Shown: positions 26,943 to 35,006 of the stretch, in pieces
Position numbering within the stretch: the stretch's first letter is position 1
How the letters are laid out: each line of letters opens with the position of its first letter
Origin: Solirubrobacteraceae bacterium
GTDB lineage: Bacteria; Actinomycetota; Thermoleophilia; Solirubrobacterales; Solirubrobacteraceae
DNA length: 64,000 nt
Assembly (NCBI GenBank): GCA_030447505.1
Contig: JAUJOT010000010.1
Span: 91,422-155,421 of the forward strand
Reading direction: 5' to 3'
Translations under genes and position numbers: made by a program
Notes under the pieces: model-generated
What the model was told of the DNA's origin: nothing
Databases searched by the model: none
What the model saw: the letters and a program-made list of their open reading frames with translations, nothing else

Positions 26943-28421
26943 TCAAGTGGCTGGGAACTCGAACGCTGGCGCGTAGCCACGGCCTGGGCCGAGGTCATCC
27001 CAGAGCTGGGTCGGCGGCATCCGATTCCAGTGGTGTCCGAGGAGCACCCCGGCAGCCCGAGGGCCGTAGAAGAACAGGTGGATGCGAGGCCAACTGTATT
27101 CGGCAAGCGCGCGCAGTTCGTCGGTCACCGTCTCTGCCCAGCCCCGGACCTCCATCGGGTCGGCGAGTGCGTCTCGTGCCACGGTGGGCAGCGACAGCAC
27201 CGTCAAGTGCTCGACCGGCGTTGAGGTGTTGCGGAGGTGTCGCAAGACGGCCGCGGTCAAGTCTCCCGAGACGTTCAGCCCGACGGCGAGCTCGTGACCT
27301 TGTCCGACTTCGTGATCGGTACGCGTGATCGTTGGGTTGAGGCGGCTGCCGTCCGCGGCGATGTCACCCGTCCATCCCCCGTCGCCAGATCGACCGGGAA
27401 CGCTGACGCGGAACCCGCGGACGTCGCTGAAGACGTATCCGGCGTGGATGGCTGTCGCGAGACGGAATGCACCGTCGATGCGGACACGCTTGAAACCGAG
27501 GCCACGGACGTGGGTGGCGGCTTGGTGCAGCTCAGGGGAGAACCGTTCCATCCAAAGTTCTGGAGCTGTCGTCTCGCGGCGCTCTGGTGGCAGTTCGCCC
27601 TTGAAGCCGTCGACCCAGTCGACGGCGACGGTCGCCGTTTCTGGCCAGAGGTCGTGGTCGATGGCTTGGATGAGGACGGTTGCGAGCGGTTCGGTCGACC
27701 GCAGCTGCAGGTCCTCGATCAGCTGCGTGATCGTGTCGCTGAGGACATCGCGGACTCCGGTTTGTACCCAGCGGCGCGCCGCGAGCATGCCCTTGTCGAC
27801 GGCGTCGAGGGTGGCGATCATGCCGACGGCGTCCATCACCCAGCGGCAGCGATCCTGCAGGTCGTTGAGGCTGGCTTGGGCGGCGCGGATCCGTAGCGAG
27901 CCGAGCATGGTCAGCAGCGCCTCTTCGGAGATGCCGAGATGCTGTGCCCAGAGCGATCGGACCTTGCCCGCCGCGCTGCCCGGTGTTGTCCGACGCAGCT
28001 TCGGGACCAGTAGCTCGCTCGTTCCATCGAGGCAGCTGAGGATCGGGTCGTTGGCCGCAGGGAGCCGATTGGTGTGGAGAACCATCTCGGGCGGCGTCCC
28101 GTTGACGGTGAGCTTCTCGAAGGACCGGTTGAAGCGCTGCAGCGGCGACGTCGTGCCGCTACCGACGTCGGTAAACCACTCGGCGCTCAGGGCGTCACCA
28201 GGCTGGGTTGTGAACTTGACCTGGTGGTAGAGCGTGGGTTCATCGCGGCGGTGGACGACGAGATCGTCGACGTTGCCGGCGTCGTGTTTCTCGAGCTCGA
28301 CGCGGGTGACTCGCGGGTCTCGGTGGACGAGTTGCGCGGCATGCAGCCAGGTGAGCAGGTGCTGGTAGTCGTCGCCGAGGAGCCGTGCGCCGCTTGCCGC
28401 GGGTCCTCGGTCGGCGTTCAT
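26943..28421 (-). CDS. cap4: CBASS effector: N-terminal nuclease-like domain plus SAVED domain (Cap4-like)
   Basis: A 492-residue protein. The N-terminal part (RLLGDDYQHLLTWLHAAQLV, then NVDDLVVHRRDEPTLYHQVK) has a D...QVK pattern like the PD-(D/E)XK DNase of Cap4 (DUF4297 type). The C-terminal half is a SAVED sensor for cyclic oligonucleotides: GHELAVGLNVSGDLTAAVL, VEHLTVLSLPTVARDA, a WAETVTDELRAL helix and IHLFFYGPRAAGVLLGHHWN, then RMPPTQLWDD. On binding the second messenger, such effectors oligomerise and degrade DNA. It starts at ATG 28421 inside the stop of the TRIP13-like gene, so it is the last gene of the operon. Confidence 0.85.
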   Translation of the reverse strand: MNADRGPAASGARLLGDDYQHLLTWLHAAQLVHRDPRVTRVELEKHDAGNVDDLVVHRRDEPTLYHQVKFTTQPGDALSAEWFTDVGSGTTSPLQRFNRSFEKLTVNGTPPEMVLHTNRLPAANDPILSCLDGTSELLVPKLRRTTPGSAAGKVRSLWAQHLGISEEALLTMLGSLRIRAAQASLNDLQDRCRWVMDAVGMIATLDAVDKGMLAARRWVQTGVRDVLSDTITQLIEDLQLRSTEPLATVLIQAIDHDLWPETATVAVDWVDGFKGELPPERRETTAPELWMERFSPELHQAATHVRGLGFKRVRIDGAFRLATAIHAGYVFSDVRGFRVSVPGRSGDGGWTGDIAADGSRLNPTITRTDHEVGQGHELAVGLNVSGDLTAAVLRHLRNTSTPVEHLTVLSLPTVARDALADPMEVRGWAETVTDELRALAEYSWPRIHLFFYGPRAAGVLLGHHWNRMPPTQLWDDLGPGRGYAPAFEFPAT

Positions 28422-29338
28422 GTGTTCTGTTCCTCGAACGGCGGCGTCGGTGCCAGCCGGGCTTGGTCCTTGATGGCGGTGAAGTCCAGGGGCCGGTCGG
28501 GGAAGCTGCCGAGCACGGCGCCGGGGATCAAGCGGGTCGTCAGATCGGAGAACGTGTACCCGTAGCCGCGGCCGTCGAGATCGCCGGTCATGGCGACGAG
28601 CTCGCTCAGCTGCTCGGCGGTGAGGCCGAGGTCGCCAAAGGCGTCGGTCAGCACCTTGGCTCGCAGCGTGTCGGTGGGTCGCTCGAAGGTCAGGACCGCC
28701 GCTGCGCGCCGGCGGATCGCGGGGTCGAGCGCGCCGATGCGGTTGGTGCACATCACGACGACGACTGGGCGCCGGTCGGCGGCGAGGTGGTCGATGCCCC
28801 GGATCAGCGCGTTGACCCCAGCTCGGTCCTCGTGGTGCATCTGTCCCAGTTCGCGTGACTGTGCGAGGGCGTCGGCCTCGTCGATGAGCAGCACGCCGGC
28901 GACGCCGGCCTTGCCGGTCTTCGGCTTGGGGATGTTGTCCGCGACGTAGGCGAACGCGGCGGCGAGGAGCTTGGTCATCTCCCCGACGGCGGCGGTGCCG
29001 CGGGCGCTGAGGCTCAGCGGGAACAGCAGTACGTCGATGCCCGCGCGGCGGGCGACGTCGTCGGCGAATGTCTCGGCGAGCGCGGTCTTGCCGGTCCCGA
29101 CGTCACCGGAGAAGACCAGCAGCGGTGTGCGCTCGGCGAGGAGCTCGGTGGCCCGCAAGATCTTGCCGTGATGTTTCTTGCTCCAGTCGGTGACGCTTTG
29201 TGGTGATAGGAGCGAGAGTGCCTCGCGGACCGCCGTCTCTTTCTTGTCGTCGAGTCCGACGAGCGATTGGTAGCGCCGCTGAGCTGCGGCATCGGGGAAG
29301 GACTTCGGCTCGTCGAAGAGGTCGATCGTGTCGGTCAT
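28418..29338 (-). CDS. cap6: TRIP13/Pch2-like AAA ATPase of type III CBASS (Cap6-like)
   Basis: A 306-residue single-domain AAA+ protein. It has Walker A SGDVGTGKTALAETFAD, pore-loop region SLSARGTAAVGEMTK, Walker B GVLLIDEADALAQ, sensor-1 VVVMCTNRIGAL and the arginine-finger segment DPAIRRRAAAVLTFERP. In type III CBASS this ATPase unfolds or disassembles the HORMA-peptide complex and so switches the CD-NTase off. It overlaps both neighbours by four bases (ATGA). The N-terminus begins MTDTIDLFDEPKSFPDAAAQ with no extra domain. Confidence 0.88.
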   Translation of the reverse strand: MTDTIDLFDEPKSFPDAAAQRRYQSLVGLDDKKETAVREALSLLSPQSVTDWSKKHHGKILRATELLAERTPLLVFSGDVGTGKTALAETFADDVARRAGIDVLLFPLSLSARGTAAVGEMTKLLAAAFAYVADNIPKPKTGKAGVAGVLLIDEADALAQSRELGQMHHEDRAGVNALIRGIDHLAADRRPVVVVMCTNRIGALDPAIRRRAAAVLTFERPTDTLRAKVLTDAFGDLGLTAEQLSELVAMTGDLDGRGYGYTFSDLTTRLIPGAVLGSFPDRPLDFTAIKDQARLAPTPPFEEQNT

Positions 29339-29832
29339 GTGGGTCGGAAGCCACTGCGGCTGGTCGACGTGCCGCCGCTTGCGTAGCTACGGCCGGTTTC
29401 CCAGTAGCCGTTGCCGTCAGCCGGCTCTTCGCCGGGCGTGCGGTCGATCGGTACGGAGTCCTTGATGCCCTTGCGAGCCGCGTCGCTCAGGTTCCACCAG
29501 GCGAGCGAGTAGCTCATGAAGGTGAACCAGGACGCGCCTGTCACGTCGGCGCGGGCGTAAATGCCGCCGGCGCGCTCGTCGGTTGACAGGCCTGACGTGC
29601 TGACGCTGTAGCGCTGCGAGACGACGCGTTTGCCGTCTTTGCGGAATCCGGCTTCGTAGGTCGCGATGTAGCCGCCCGCGAGCATCTTAACGAGCTCGTC
29701 GTAGAGGTCGTCGATCTGCTGCTCCGTCGGGCGACCGTAGAAGCTCCGCAGCTGGCGCAGGTCGGCTGCGATCTTGGAGGCGAGGTAGCGGGCGTTGGTG
29801 CGCGTGAAGGTGTTGGTGCTTGTCGTGCTCAT
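29335..29832 (-). CDS. cap7: Bacterial HORMA-domain protein of CBASS (Cap7-like)
   Basis: A 165-residue protein: FTRTNARYLASKIAADLRQL helix, FYGRPTEQQIDDLYDELVKM helix, GYIATYEAGFRKDGKRVVSQ strands, then a C-terminal safety-belt-like part ending SGGTSTSRSGFRPT. Length, helix order and position between a CD-NTase and a TRIP13-like ATPase fit family-1 bacterial HORMA proteins, which bind phage-derived closure peptides and activate the CD-NTase. The start is ATG 29832, inside the TGA that closes the CD-NTase in its restored frame. The family call rests largely on context, since HORMA sequences are poorly conserved. Confidence 0.8.
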   Translation of the reverse strand: MSTTSTNTFTRTNARYLASKIAADLRQLRSFYGRPTEQQIDDLYDELVKMLAGGYIATYEAGFRKDGKRVVSQRYSVSTSGLSTDERAGGIYARADVTGASWFTFMSYSLAWWNLSDAARKGIKDSVPIDRTPGEEPADGNGYWETGRSYASGGTSTSRSGFRPT

Positions 29833-30793
29833 GGGCGAAATAGGGGGCCGAGGAGGGTCTGCCAGCACTCGACGGCGGGCCTTGGTAGTGGCTGGCGTAC
29901 TGGGCTTCTTGGACGGCGTCGAGGGCGTCGTGGGCGGCGCGGACTATTGCGTCGCGCTGTGCGTGCGTGTAGTTCGCGGCGACGTTGTTCTCGGGGTTGA
30001 CCGGGTCGATGATCACGAGCGGCGCGTTGGGTGTCTCGTCGGGCTCGTCGAAGTCGGCGAAGGTGATCGCGTCCTCCAAGCCGGTGCGGACGATGTAGGC
30101 CAAGACGGCTTCGACGGCGTCGGTGTAGTCCGCGAAGCTCTGCCCCTCGTCCGCGACCTGGGCGCAGAGCAGCTCGATCATGAACGACTTGAAGCGGAAG
30201 TCCTGGTCCTGCTGCTTGAGCTGGCGGACCCACCACTTGAGGAGCCTGACGGTCTGGGCGAAGTGCAGGGGCCGGGCGTCCTTGCGCGCGCGGATGAACT
30301 TGAGATGCTGGGTCACCGACGTGCGCACGCGGGCGCCTGTGTCCTTGGTGATGAGGTAGCCGATGTCGTCGGCCTCGCCCTCGTAAATCATCGGCACGAC
30401 ATCGACGTTCAAGCCGGTCCCGTGGAAGAGGATCGTCACGCAGTGGTGCTGGATCGTGAAGTCCTCGTCCGCCTTCTGCGGGTACGCGGCCCGCAGGCGG
30501 TCGGCCAGCCAGGAGAGCAGCTGGCCCTCCTCCGCTGGGGCATCGGCCGCCTTGACGTAGACCGCGAGGTCCATGTCGTTGACCGTCTTCAGCGCGGTGC
30601 CCTTCGCGACGCTGCCCGAGTGCCGGGTCTTCACCAGCCCGTAGTCAGGGTGTTCTGCGATGTGCCGCTCCAGCTTGTCGCGCAGGTTCGCGACCTGCGT
30701 CCGGTAGGCCGTCAAGTCGTCCCGCTTGACGTTGACGCGTTCGGCCGCCCAATCGCGGAGTACGGCGTGCGTGACGTAGCGATCGACAGCCAT
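29829..30793 (-). CDS. CD-NTase (cGAS/DncV-like) of CBASS, with apparent frameshift near 29890
   Basis: About 320 residues. The nucleotidyltransferase core is intact: SGSVAKGTALKTVNDMDLAV holds the GS helix and first two catalytic Asp residues (DMD), and TGLNVDVVPMIYEG holds the third. RTSVTQHLKFIRARK and VRLLKWWVRQLKQQ continue the helical spine. The start frame runs on past QYASHYQG to a stop at 29687, deep in the HORMA gene. The neighbouring frame instead ends VECWQTLLGPLFRP at TGA 29829-29831, overlapping the HORMA ATG. That ending looks native, so a one-base deletion near 29890 is inferred. It makes the cyclic oligonucleotide that activates the SAVED effector. Confidence 0.85.
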
Positions 30794-30904
30794 CTCGTAT
30801 GTACGGTATGTGTCGGGCCGGACAGCTTCTATGCGCCTAAAGCCCCGGTTCGCCGGGAGAGGGACGCCTCCCTTGCTGTCCGCCGTTCGACGTACGGTGA
30901 GCCT

Positions 30905-31375
30905 GTGGCGAGCTCCGATGACACGCGGGTACGGCAGATCGACGAACCCGACGTCGCGTCAGCCGGCCTCGTCGAAGAGCTGCGGGCAATGGCTGTCCGT
31001 GTCCGCGAAGGACGACAACGAGCGGATCGGCTGCGCGCGCTCGCGGAGCACAGTGAGGCACAAGCAGCTCGCGACGAGCAACTACTCGCCGAACTCGAGG
31101 CCGCGCTTGGCATCGCGAGCCAGCTGCGGCTCGAAGACCTCGATCGTCGCCTCGGTGGGCAGCGACTGGAAGAGGTCGCGCTCGAACTCCTGAACCACGA
31201 CCGAGAGTTCGGCGAGGCGATCCACTACCGCGAATGGTTTGCCCTCATCGTTCGAGCCGGACACGAAGTGGCGGGTAGGGATCCGCTGGCAACATTCCTG
31301 GCGCAACTGCGACGTTCGGAGGCAGTTGAGGCGGTCGGACGCCGTTCAGGGCTGTACAAGCTTCGGGCGGCATAG
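30905..31375 (+). CDS. Coiled-coil protein with C-terminal HARE-HTH-like winged helix
   Basis: A 156-residue protein from GTG 30905, transcribed divergently from the CBASS operon. Residues ~15-90 are a charged coiled coil (LVEELRAMAVRVREGRQRAD, AARDEQLLAELEAALG). The C-terminal ~65 residues (VALELLNHDREFGEAIHYRE, WFALIVRAGHEVAGRDPLAT, FLAQLRRSEAVEAVGRRSGL, YKL) follow the HARE-HTH pattern HYREW....G....GKDP..TF..Q..R......G...G.Y.L. Such domains occur in DNA-binding and DNA-modification contexts. It could be a repressor of the CBASS operon or an independent gene. No catalytic residues are visible. Confidence 0.65.
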   Translation: MASSDDTRVRQIDEPDVASAGLVEELRAMAVRVREGRQRADRLRALAEHSEAQAARDEQLLAELEAALGIASQLRLEDLDRRLGGQRLEEVALELLNHDREFGEAIHYREWFALIVRAGHEVAGRDPLATFLAQLRRSEAVEAVGRRSGLYKLRAA

Positions 31376-31430
31376 CGTCCGGTGGATCGAGGGCGGTGCG
31401 CTCGCTCGACTGGCTGATTAGCCGGCCTCT

Positions 31431-32432
31431 CTAGGGCTTCAACCGGCGTTCGACACGACGGGTCAGCCGGTCGAGTCGCCGTTGTACGGCTGCCCTATCT
31501 CGACGCTCGTCGCGCAGTTGCGTCGACAGCTGGCTAACCCGATCGCTCAGCGCCTGTCGATCCTTGTCGGTATCGCCGACAAGTCCGTACACGGAGATTA
31601 CGAGCGCAGCGAGGCCCGCTGCGATGGCGGCAAGGCCCAACGCGGAAACTCCGAGGAAGATGCGGCGAACGCTTCGCGCCTCGCGAGCGCTCTTGTCCGC
31701 GGATTCTTGCGCCTGGCCAACCAGTCTGGGGATCGAACTCGTAATCGGCGTCGGGGAGGCCCTGCCGATGTAGTCCTCGACATCGTGCCTGCTCAGCTTG
31801 CGCGGTGGGAAGTCAACCCAGGTCTTGCCTTCTCGCTCTGTCCGGCCTGACCACCGCTTGTGGGGAGAGAGCTTGGTGAACTCCATCCAGACCAAGGGCT
31901 CGCCGCCTTCGAGTTCGTAATCGTTAGACGTGAGGTTGTGCAGCGGCAGTGAGAGCCGACCCACGAACCCGGGATCGACGAGCGGCCCAGTACCCACGAG
32001 GAGGCCGCGGTAGATGTCCCGGATCGTGAGGTTGAAGCGCGCCGCGATGTAGTCCGGCATCCGAAACATCGGCTCGAGCGTGACGTACACGATCGAGTTT
32101 CTCGCCAACTGGAGCTTCTGTCCAGAACCGAGCTCGAAGGAGTCCTTGGTCGCGACCATACGGCCCTTCGTCTCTTCGTACTCCTCACGCCAGAAGAGCA
32201 CTTTGCCCCGGAGCGGGATCGCGCACGACGCCGGCTTTAGCCGCACGCTTGGATCAGCTGCAGGAATGTCAAACGGATAGACCATCCCGGTCGTCGCGAC
32301 ATAGTCGAGTAGGTCGGCGACGTTGAGAAGTGCCGAAGGGATCTCCGGAAAGGGGTCTCGTGATCGTGTGGCTTGAAAACGACTCTCGGCGTCCGCGTCG
32401 TGGGCTGGGAACTGAGGTAGGCCGCTCGCCAC
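31431..32432 (-). CDS. dCTP deaminase/dUTPase-fold protein with membrane anchor and coiled coil
   Basis: A 333-residue protein. Residues ~30-215 follow the trimeric Dcd/Dut fold: SVRLKPASCAIPLRGKVLFW, LQLARNSIVYVTLEPMFRMP, IAARFNLTIRDIYRGLLVGT, GPLVDPGFVGRLSLPLHNLT and GGEPLVWMEFTKL. The Dcd signature DPGFxGxxxLxxxN is kept, but the catalytic-Glu position (LE in IVLEF of E. coli Dcd) appears to be Pro in LSLPLHN. A membrane helix (FLGVSALGLAAIAAGLAALV, residues ~252-280) and a C-terminal coiled coil (SQLSTQLRDERRDRAAVQRR) follow. This suggests a membrane-tethered nucleotide sensor rather than an active deaminase. It is encoded 13 bp downstream of the PurZ-like gene, so the two form an operon. 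Confidence 0.7.
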   Translation of the reverse strand: MASGLPQFPAHDADAESRFQATRSRDPFPEIPSALLNVADLLDYVATTGMVYPFDIPAADPSVRLKPASCAIPLRGKVLFWREEYEETKGRMVATKDSFELGSGQKLQLARNSIVYVTLEPMFRMPDYIAARFNLTIRDIYRGLLVGTGPLVDPGFVGRLSLPLHNLTSNDYELEGGEPLVWMEFTKLSPHKRWSGRTEREGKTWVDFPPRKLSRHDVEDYIGRASPTPITSSIPRLVGQAQESADKSAREARSVRRIFLGVSALGLAAIAAGLAALVISVYGLVGDTDKDRQALSDRVSQLSTQLRDERRDRAAVQRRLDRLTRRVERRLKP

Positions 32433-32445
32433 GTCGGACTCCGGG

Positions 32446-33486
32446 CTACGCGACGAGCGCCCCGGCGGTGCGACACGGCACGAGCACGTCGGGGCCGAGC
32501 CCCAGAAGGTCCACCGGCCGGCCGATGTCGGCGGCGACCTGCGCGACGAACTCTTGCGCGCGGGCGGTGAGCGCGCCTCTTCGCACTTGGTAGTCGACGT
32601 AGTCGACGTGGTTCAGCACGATCATCGTGGGCCGGTTGACCGCGATGGCGTCACGCACGATCCCAGGATCGAAGCGCGAGACGCGCCGGACGAGGCCTGT
32701 GACCGAGGTTCGCTCCTCGACAACCGAGTCGAGCCCACCTTCGGCTGCCAGAGTCTCCCAGTCGATCTCTTCGCCCCCGAATGGCCCAGAGTCGCCTGCG
32801 ACTCGGATCGGATGGGCCCGTAGGACGAGCACGACCTGGTCCACATCAAGCGGGCTCAGGCCGGCTTCCGAGAGGGCACCGGCGGCAGACGTGTCGCGGG
32901 AGGTTGCCTTCGGGAAGTGCGGCGTGTGCAGCAGGGACAGTCCGAAACCCTGCGTGCCTTCGATCACTACGCGCTCCCCCTCGTCGAGCAATCCTCGGAG
33001 CACGTCGACACTAGGACGCACGTAAGGCGCGAGGGCCTGGCATGAGTCGGCGAGGATCTCGGCGGACCCACGCATCGCCCGCCGCACCACGGCTGCGCCG
33101 GTCCCACTGCAAGTTGAGCCGATCCTGCGACGGAGGTCGGACCGCTCCTCCGCGAGCCGATCAGCCTCCGAGATGATCATGGCGTTCGGATCAATGACGA
33201 GACGGTCGGCGGGGAGGTCGAGGCGCGCGACCTCCTGCAGGAGGATGGGAACATCGATGTACGAGCCAGCCGGGAGAACGCAGAGGACGTCTGGGAGCAA
33301 AGCTGCAGTCGGCAGCTGTCGAAGAACCTGCCGTGGAGGTCCCATCGTCGTGTGACCCGAGTTCGAGCCGCCAACGCGCACCACCGCACTGGCACTCTGC
33401 GACGTCGCGAGCGCCTGCGCGACCTTTCCCTTGCCCTCGGAGCCATACTGGCCACCGACCACGACGCTGACTGCCATGGATGACAT
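32446..33486 (-). CDS. PurZ-like adenylosuccinate synthetase homologue
   Basis: A 346-residue member of the adenylosuccinate synthetase superfamily, much shorter than housekeeping PurA (~430). The P-loop reads GGQYGSEGKGKV: Ser replaces the catalytic Asp of PurA (GDEGKGK), the change that marks phage PurZ, which uses dGMP to make the precursor of 2-aminoadenine. Other PurZ-like segments are GSNSGHT (catalytic His), IEGTQGFGLSLL, KATSRDTSAAGAL, HPIRVAGDSGPFGG and VRRVSRF, ending LLGLGPDVLVP. It starts at ATG 33486 (or 33477) and heads the operon with the Dcd-like membrane protein. It is not a housekeeping purine gene: island location, substitution and neighbours all argue for a nucleotide-conflict or DNA-modification role. 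Confidence 0.82.
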   Translation of the reverse strand: MSSMAVSVVVGGQYGSEGKGKVAQALATSQSASAVVRVGGSNSGHTTMGPPRQVLRQLPTAALLPDVLCVLPAGSYIDVPILLQEVARLDLPADRLVIDPNAMIISEADRLAEERSDLRRRIGSTCSGTGAAVVRRAMRGSAEILADSCQALAPYVRPSVDVLRGLLDEGERVVIEGTQGFGLSLLHTPHFPKATSRDTSAAGALSEAGLSPLDVDQVVLVLRAHPIRVAGDSGPFGGEEIDWETLAAEGGLDSVVEERTSVTGLVRRVSRFDPGIVRDAIAVNRPTMIVLNHVDYVDYQVRRGALTARAQEFVAQVAADIGRPVDLLGLGPDVLVPCRTAGALVA

Positions 33487-33538
33487 CCTACGGACGCCTG
33501 CGGACGGCCGCGGGCGATCCCGGACGGGGCGGACCGCG

Positions 33539-34237
33539 ATGAAGGATCAGTACGTCGGCGACGTCAACGACTTCTGGAAGTACGCGATTCTCAGAGCTCT
33601 GGCGGGCGCGTGGCCGGGACGTGTTCGCGTTTGCTGGATGCTCACGGCGCCAGACAACCGAGCCGACGGACGGCACGTGGCGTACCTGGACGAGCCGCCG
33701 CGCTTTAGGGGGGTGGACCCCGAGCTATTCGATGGGCTCGAGCAACTGATCGCATCCGGCCAACGGTCGGTACACGCGGTCGAGTCTATGAAGCTTTGGC
33801 CCGACGCGCGGTTTCACTCCAGCATCCTGCCCGACGAGCTGTCCGCTCGCAGCGCCTATTTCGAGAGCCTCTGGGAGGCGACAGGCTCGGAGGATCTCCT
33901 CTTCTTCGATCCCGATAACGGCGTAGAGGTCCCGAGCGTCCCAAAAAGACGGCGAGGGAGCGCGCGCTACGTCTACTGGGACGAGGTCGACGTTGCCCTG
34001 GAGAGGGCGGGTGCGATCTGCATCTACCAGCACTTTCCACGCGTCGCGCGCGAGCCTTTCGTCTCGAGCCTCCTGTCTCGGGCCCTCCAGCGCGCTCCCG
34101 GACATCACGCGTTTGCTCTGTTCTCAACACGGGTCGCCTACATGGTCGTCTGCAAAGACGGCCACGCAAGGACTCTTTCAGCCGGCGCGCGCGGGCTCGT
34201 CCGGCGCACTCGCGCGCTCCGGTTTCTCATGGCTTGA
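33539..34237 (+). CDS. Conserved unknown protein (MKDQYVGDVNDFWKY family)
   Basis: A 232-residue protein divergent from the PurZ-like gene. The N-terminus MKDQYVGDVNDFWKYAILRA and the middle motif EDLLFFDPDNGVEVPS are of a type I associate with widespread, uncharacterised bacterial and phage proteins of similar length. FHSSILPDELSARSAYFESL and ICIYQHFPRVAREPFVSSLL complete the core. The DPDNG segment after a hydrophobic strand resembles the active-site loop of a Rossmann enzyme, but no cofactor motif is clear. ATG 33539 is chosen as the first Met of the conserved start; an upstream in-frame ATG at 33476 overlaps the divergent gene. The function is unknown. Confidence 0.65.
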   Translation: MKDQYVGDVNDFWKYAILRALAGAWPGRVRVCWMLTAPDNRADGRHVAYLDEPPRFRGVDPELFDGLEQLIASGQRSVHAVESMKLWPDARFHSSILPDELSARSAYFESLWEATGSEDLLFFDPDNGVEVPSVPKRRRGSARYVYWDEVDVALERAGAICIYQHFPRVAREPFVSSLLSRALQRAPGHHAFALFSTRVAYMVVCKDGHARTLSAGARGLVRRTRALRFLMA

Positions 34238-34308
34238 TCCCATGAAGCGCGACGTCGGGAGCCGCGCGCGGCCAGGGGCAGCCGCGCGAGCGACGAAACT
34301 ATGGAGCG

Positions 34309-34905
34309 ATGATCGCCGCGCTCGAAGGACTTCCTGGGGCTGGAAAGACAACCACCACCGCTCACATCGCCGAGCGGCTCAGCATCGCGGCTGTGCGCGA
34401 GACGACCGCCGACCATCCATTTCTGAGCCAGGTGTATGACGATCAGGGACGCGACGACCTAACGGTCGAACTGGCTTTCCTCATCGTCCATGCCAACGCA
34501 TACCGCCGGGTGAACCGCGCGTCGGCGACCGTGACCGACTTCTCACCCGTCAAGGATCTGCTGTTCGCCGAAGACATGCTCGCGGGTGCCGAGCTCGACT
34601 TCTTTCGGCAGTCGTACAACGTGCTGTACCACGTGCATCCCCCGCCTGACCTCGTCATCTACCTACGAGCCGAGCCAGAGCTCTGCCTCGGCAGGATTCG
34701 AAAGCGTTACGAGCGGGATCCTGGTCGCCTCTTCGAGCAGGGCCTAACTCTCGAGCGCCTTCATCGCATGCACCATCGGTATGAGGCGGGAGCGGATCGC
34801 TTGGGTGCTCGAGTAGTCGCGTACGACGTCGACTCCGGGGACCAAGAGGACGACGTAGCCGACGGGGTTGCGTCGATTATTAGCGCGCATCAGCGCGGCG
34901 TCTGA
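34309..34905 (+). CDS. Deoxynucleoside/thymidylate-kinase-like P-loop kinase
   Basis: A 198-residue P-loop kinase. It has Walker A LEGLPGAGKTTTTAHIAERL at the N-terminus, a hydrophobic strand with VTDFSPVKDLLFAEDML (the D-x-S/P segment of dNK-like enzymes), LVIYLRAEPELCLGRIRKRY (sugar-recognition Glu and LID Arg residues), and a C-terminal helix. Length and motifs fit the deoxynucleoside kinase/thymidylate kinase group that phosphorylates (deoxy)nucleosides or monophosphates. GGAG precedes ATG 34309. It probably belongs with the PurZ-like and Dcd-like genes in a nucleotide-handling cassette. The substrate is unknown. Confidence 0.75.
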   Translation: MIAALEGLPGAGKTTTTAHIAERLSIAAVRETTADHPFLSQVYDDQGRDDLTVELAFLIVHANAYRRVNRASATVTDFSPVKDLLFAEDMLAGAELDFFRQSYNVLYHVHPPPDLVIYLRAEPELCLGRIRKRYERDPGRLFEQGLTLERLHRMHHRYEAGADRLGARVVAYDVDSGDQEDDVADGVASIISAHQRGV

Positions 34906-35006
34906 GAACTCCATAGCCTCAGCCGTCCGGCCGATCGCGCGCGGCGGCTCCTGCGGCGAGCCCAAGCATGAACGAGCGAGGGGATCGGGAACCGCTCGGG
35001 CCAATA

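Noticed and set aside
32446..33486. Housekeeping purA
   Set aside because: The protein is ~85 residues short, has Ser for the catalytic Asp and PurZ-like segments, and lies in a mobile island.
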